In this document: positions 63,968-64,000 of the stretch, piece after piece
Numbering within the stretch: the first letter of the stretch is position 1
How the letters are laid out: the number at the start of each line of letters is the position of its first letter
The notes under the pieces: generated by a model
What the model was told of the DNA's origin: nothing
Database searches by the model: none
The model's input: only the letters and a program-made list of their open reading frames with translations
Translations under genes and position numbers: made by a program
Assembly: GCF_963082655.1 (NCBI RefSeq)
Contig: NC_081556.1
Coordinates: 150,434,001-150,498,000 of the forward strand
From: Stomoxys calcitrans
Taxonomy: Eukaryota > Arthropoda > Insecta > Diptera > Muscidae
Reading direction: 5' to 3'
DNA: 64,000 bases

Positions 63968-64000
63968 AAACAAGTAAAAAGGCGTTAAGTTCGGCCGGAA
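63968..64000 (+). mobile_element. mini-me 5' tip at window edge
   Basis: 'aaacaagtaaaaaggcgtta' and 'agttcggccgga' match the 5' terminus of complete copies; the element continues beyond the window. A scrap of a reverse 3' end (ttttgtcatttgcaacacat) lies just before it at about 63917. Confidence 0.7.

Overview
The window is animal nuclear DNA, almost certainly from a higher fly and probably a calyptrate or muscid type with a repeat-rich genome; I cannot name the species. The reasons are an insect-style corin gene with short introns, opa-like CAG/CAA (poly-Gln) runs, and a dense load of dipteran repeats (mini-me/DINE-1-like elements, mariner/Tc1 relics, non-LTR retrotransposons, a tRNA-derived SINE). 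There is no bacterial gene, operon or CRISPR content.

The one large host gene is a corin orthologue (a type II transmembrane serine protease) on the + strand. Twelve coding exons run from the ATG at 13541 to the stop at 34793 and join in frame to about 1591 residues. The layout is a long low-complexity Ser/Gln-rich cytoplasmic tail, one transmembrane helix, a frizzled domain, two LDL-receptor class A repeats, an SRCR-like domain and a trypsin domain with a complete His/Asp/Ser triad. One intron uses a GC-AG splice pair and another ends in an unusually long AG-free stretch. A second, small candidate host gene (about 96 aa, two coding exons, no family recognised) lies on the minus strand at 2958-3300.

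Layout. 1-13.5 kb: mini-me-like elements, SINE copies, a decayed non-LTR retrotransposon and the small minus-strand gene. 13.5-34.8 kb: corin, whose introns hold SINEs, MITEs, mini-me elements, a two-ORF apparently intact non-LTR retrotransposon (about 22.15-26.43 kb, same strand as corin) and a 21-bp minisatellite. 34.8-39.9 kb: corin 3' flank or long 3' UTR, a ~117-bp tandem array, a Tc1 transposase tail, a 17-bp AT-rich array and a mariner MITE. 40-47.8 kb: decayed reverse transcriptase and mariner genes, one cut by a SINE, a second 17-bp array between direct repeats, and another mini-me. 47.8-54.9 kb: AT-rich sequence with PIF/Harbinger-like MITEs, a foldback repeat and RT/RNase H debris. 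54.9-64 kb: mini-me families, a GTACC-rich ~125-bp satellite-like array, RT remnants, SINEs and the tip of a further mini-me.

Apart from corin and the small gene, nearly everything is mobile-element derived. The clearest structural themes are: mini-me elements carrying TA and GACG microsatellite seeds, one expanded to about 66 TA units; repeated insertion of mini-me elements into GTACC-rich arrays; and several short families defined here by comparing copies within the window. All homology calls rest on reading motifs by eye, without database searches.
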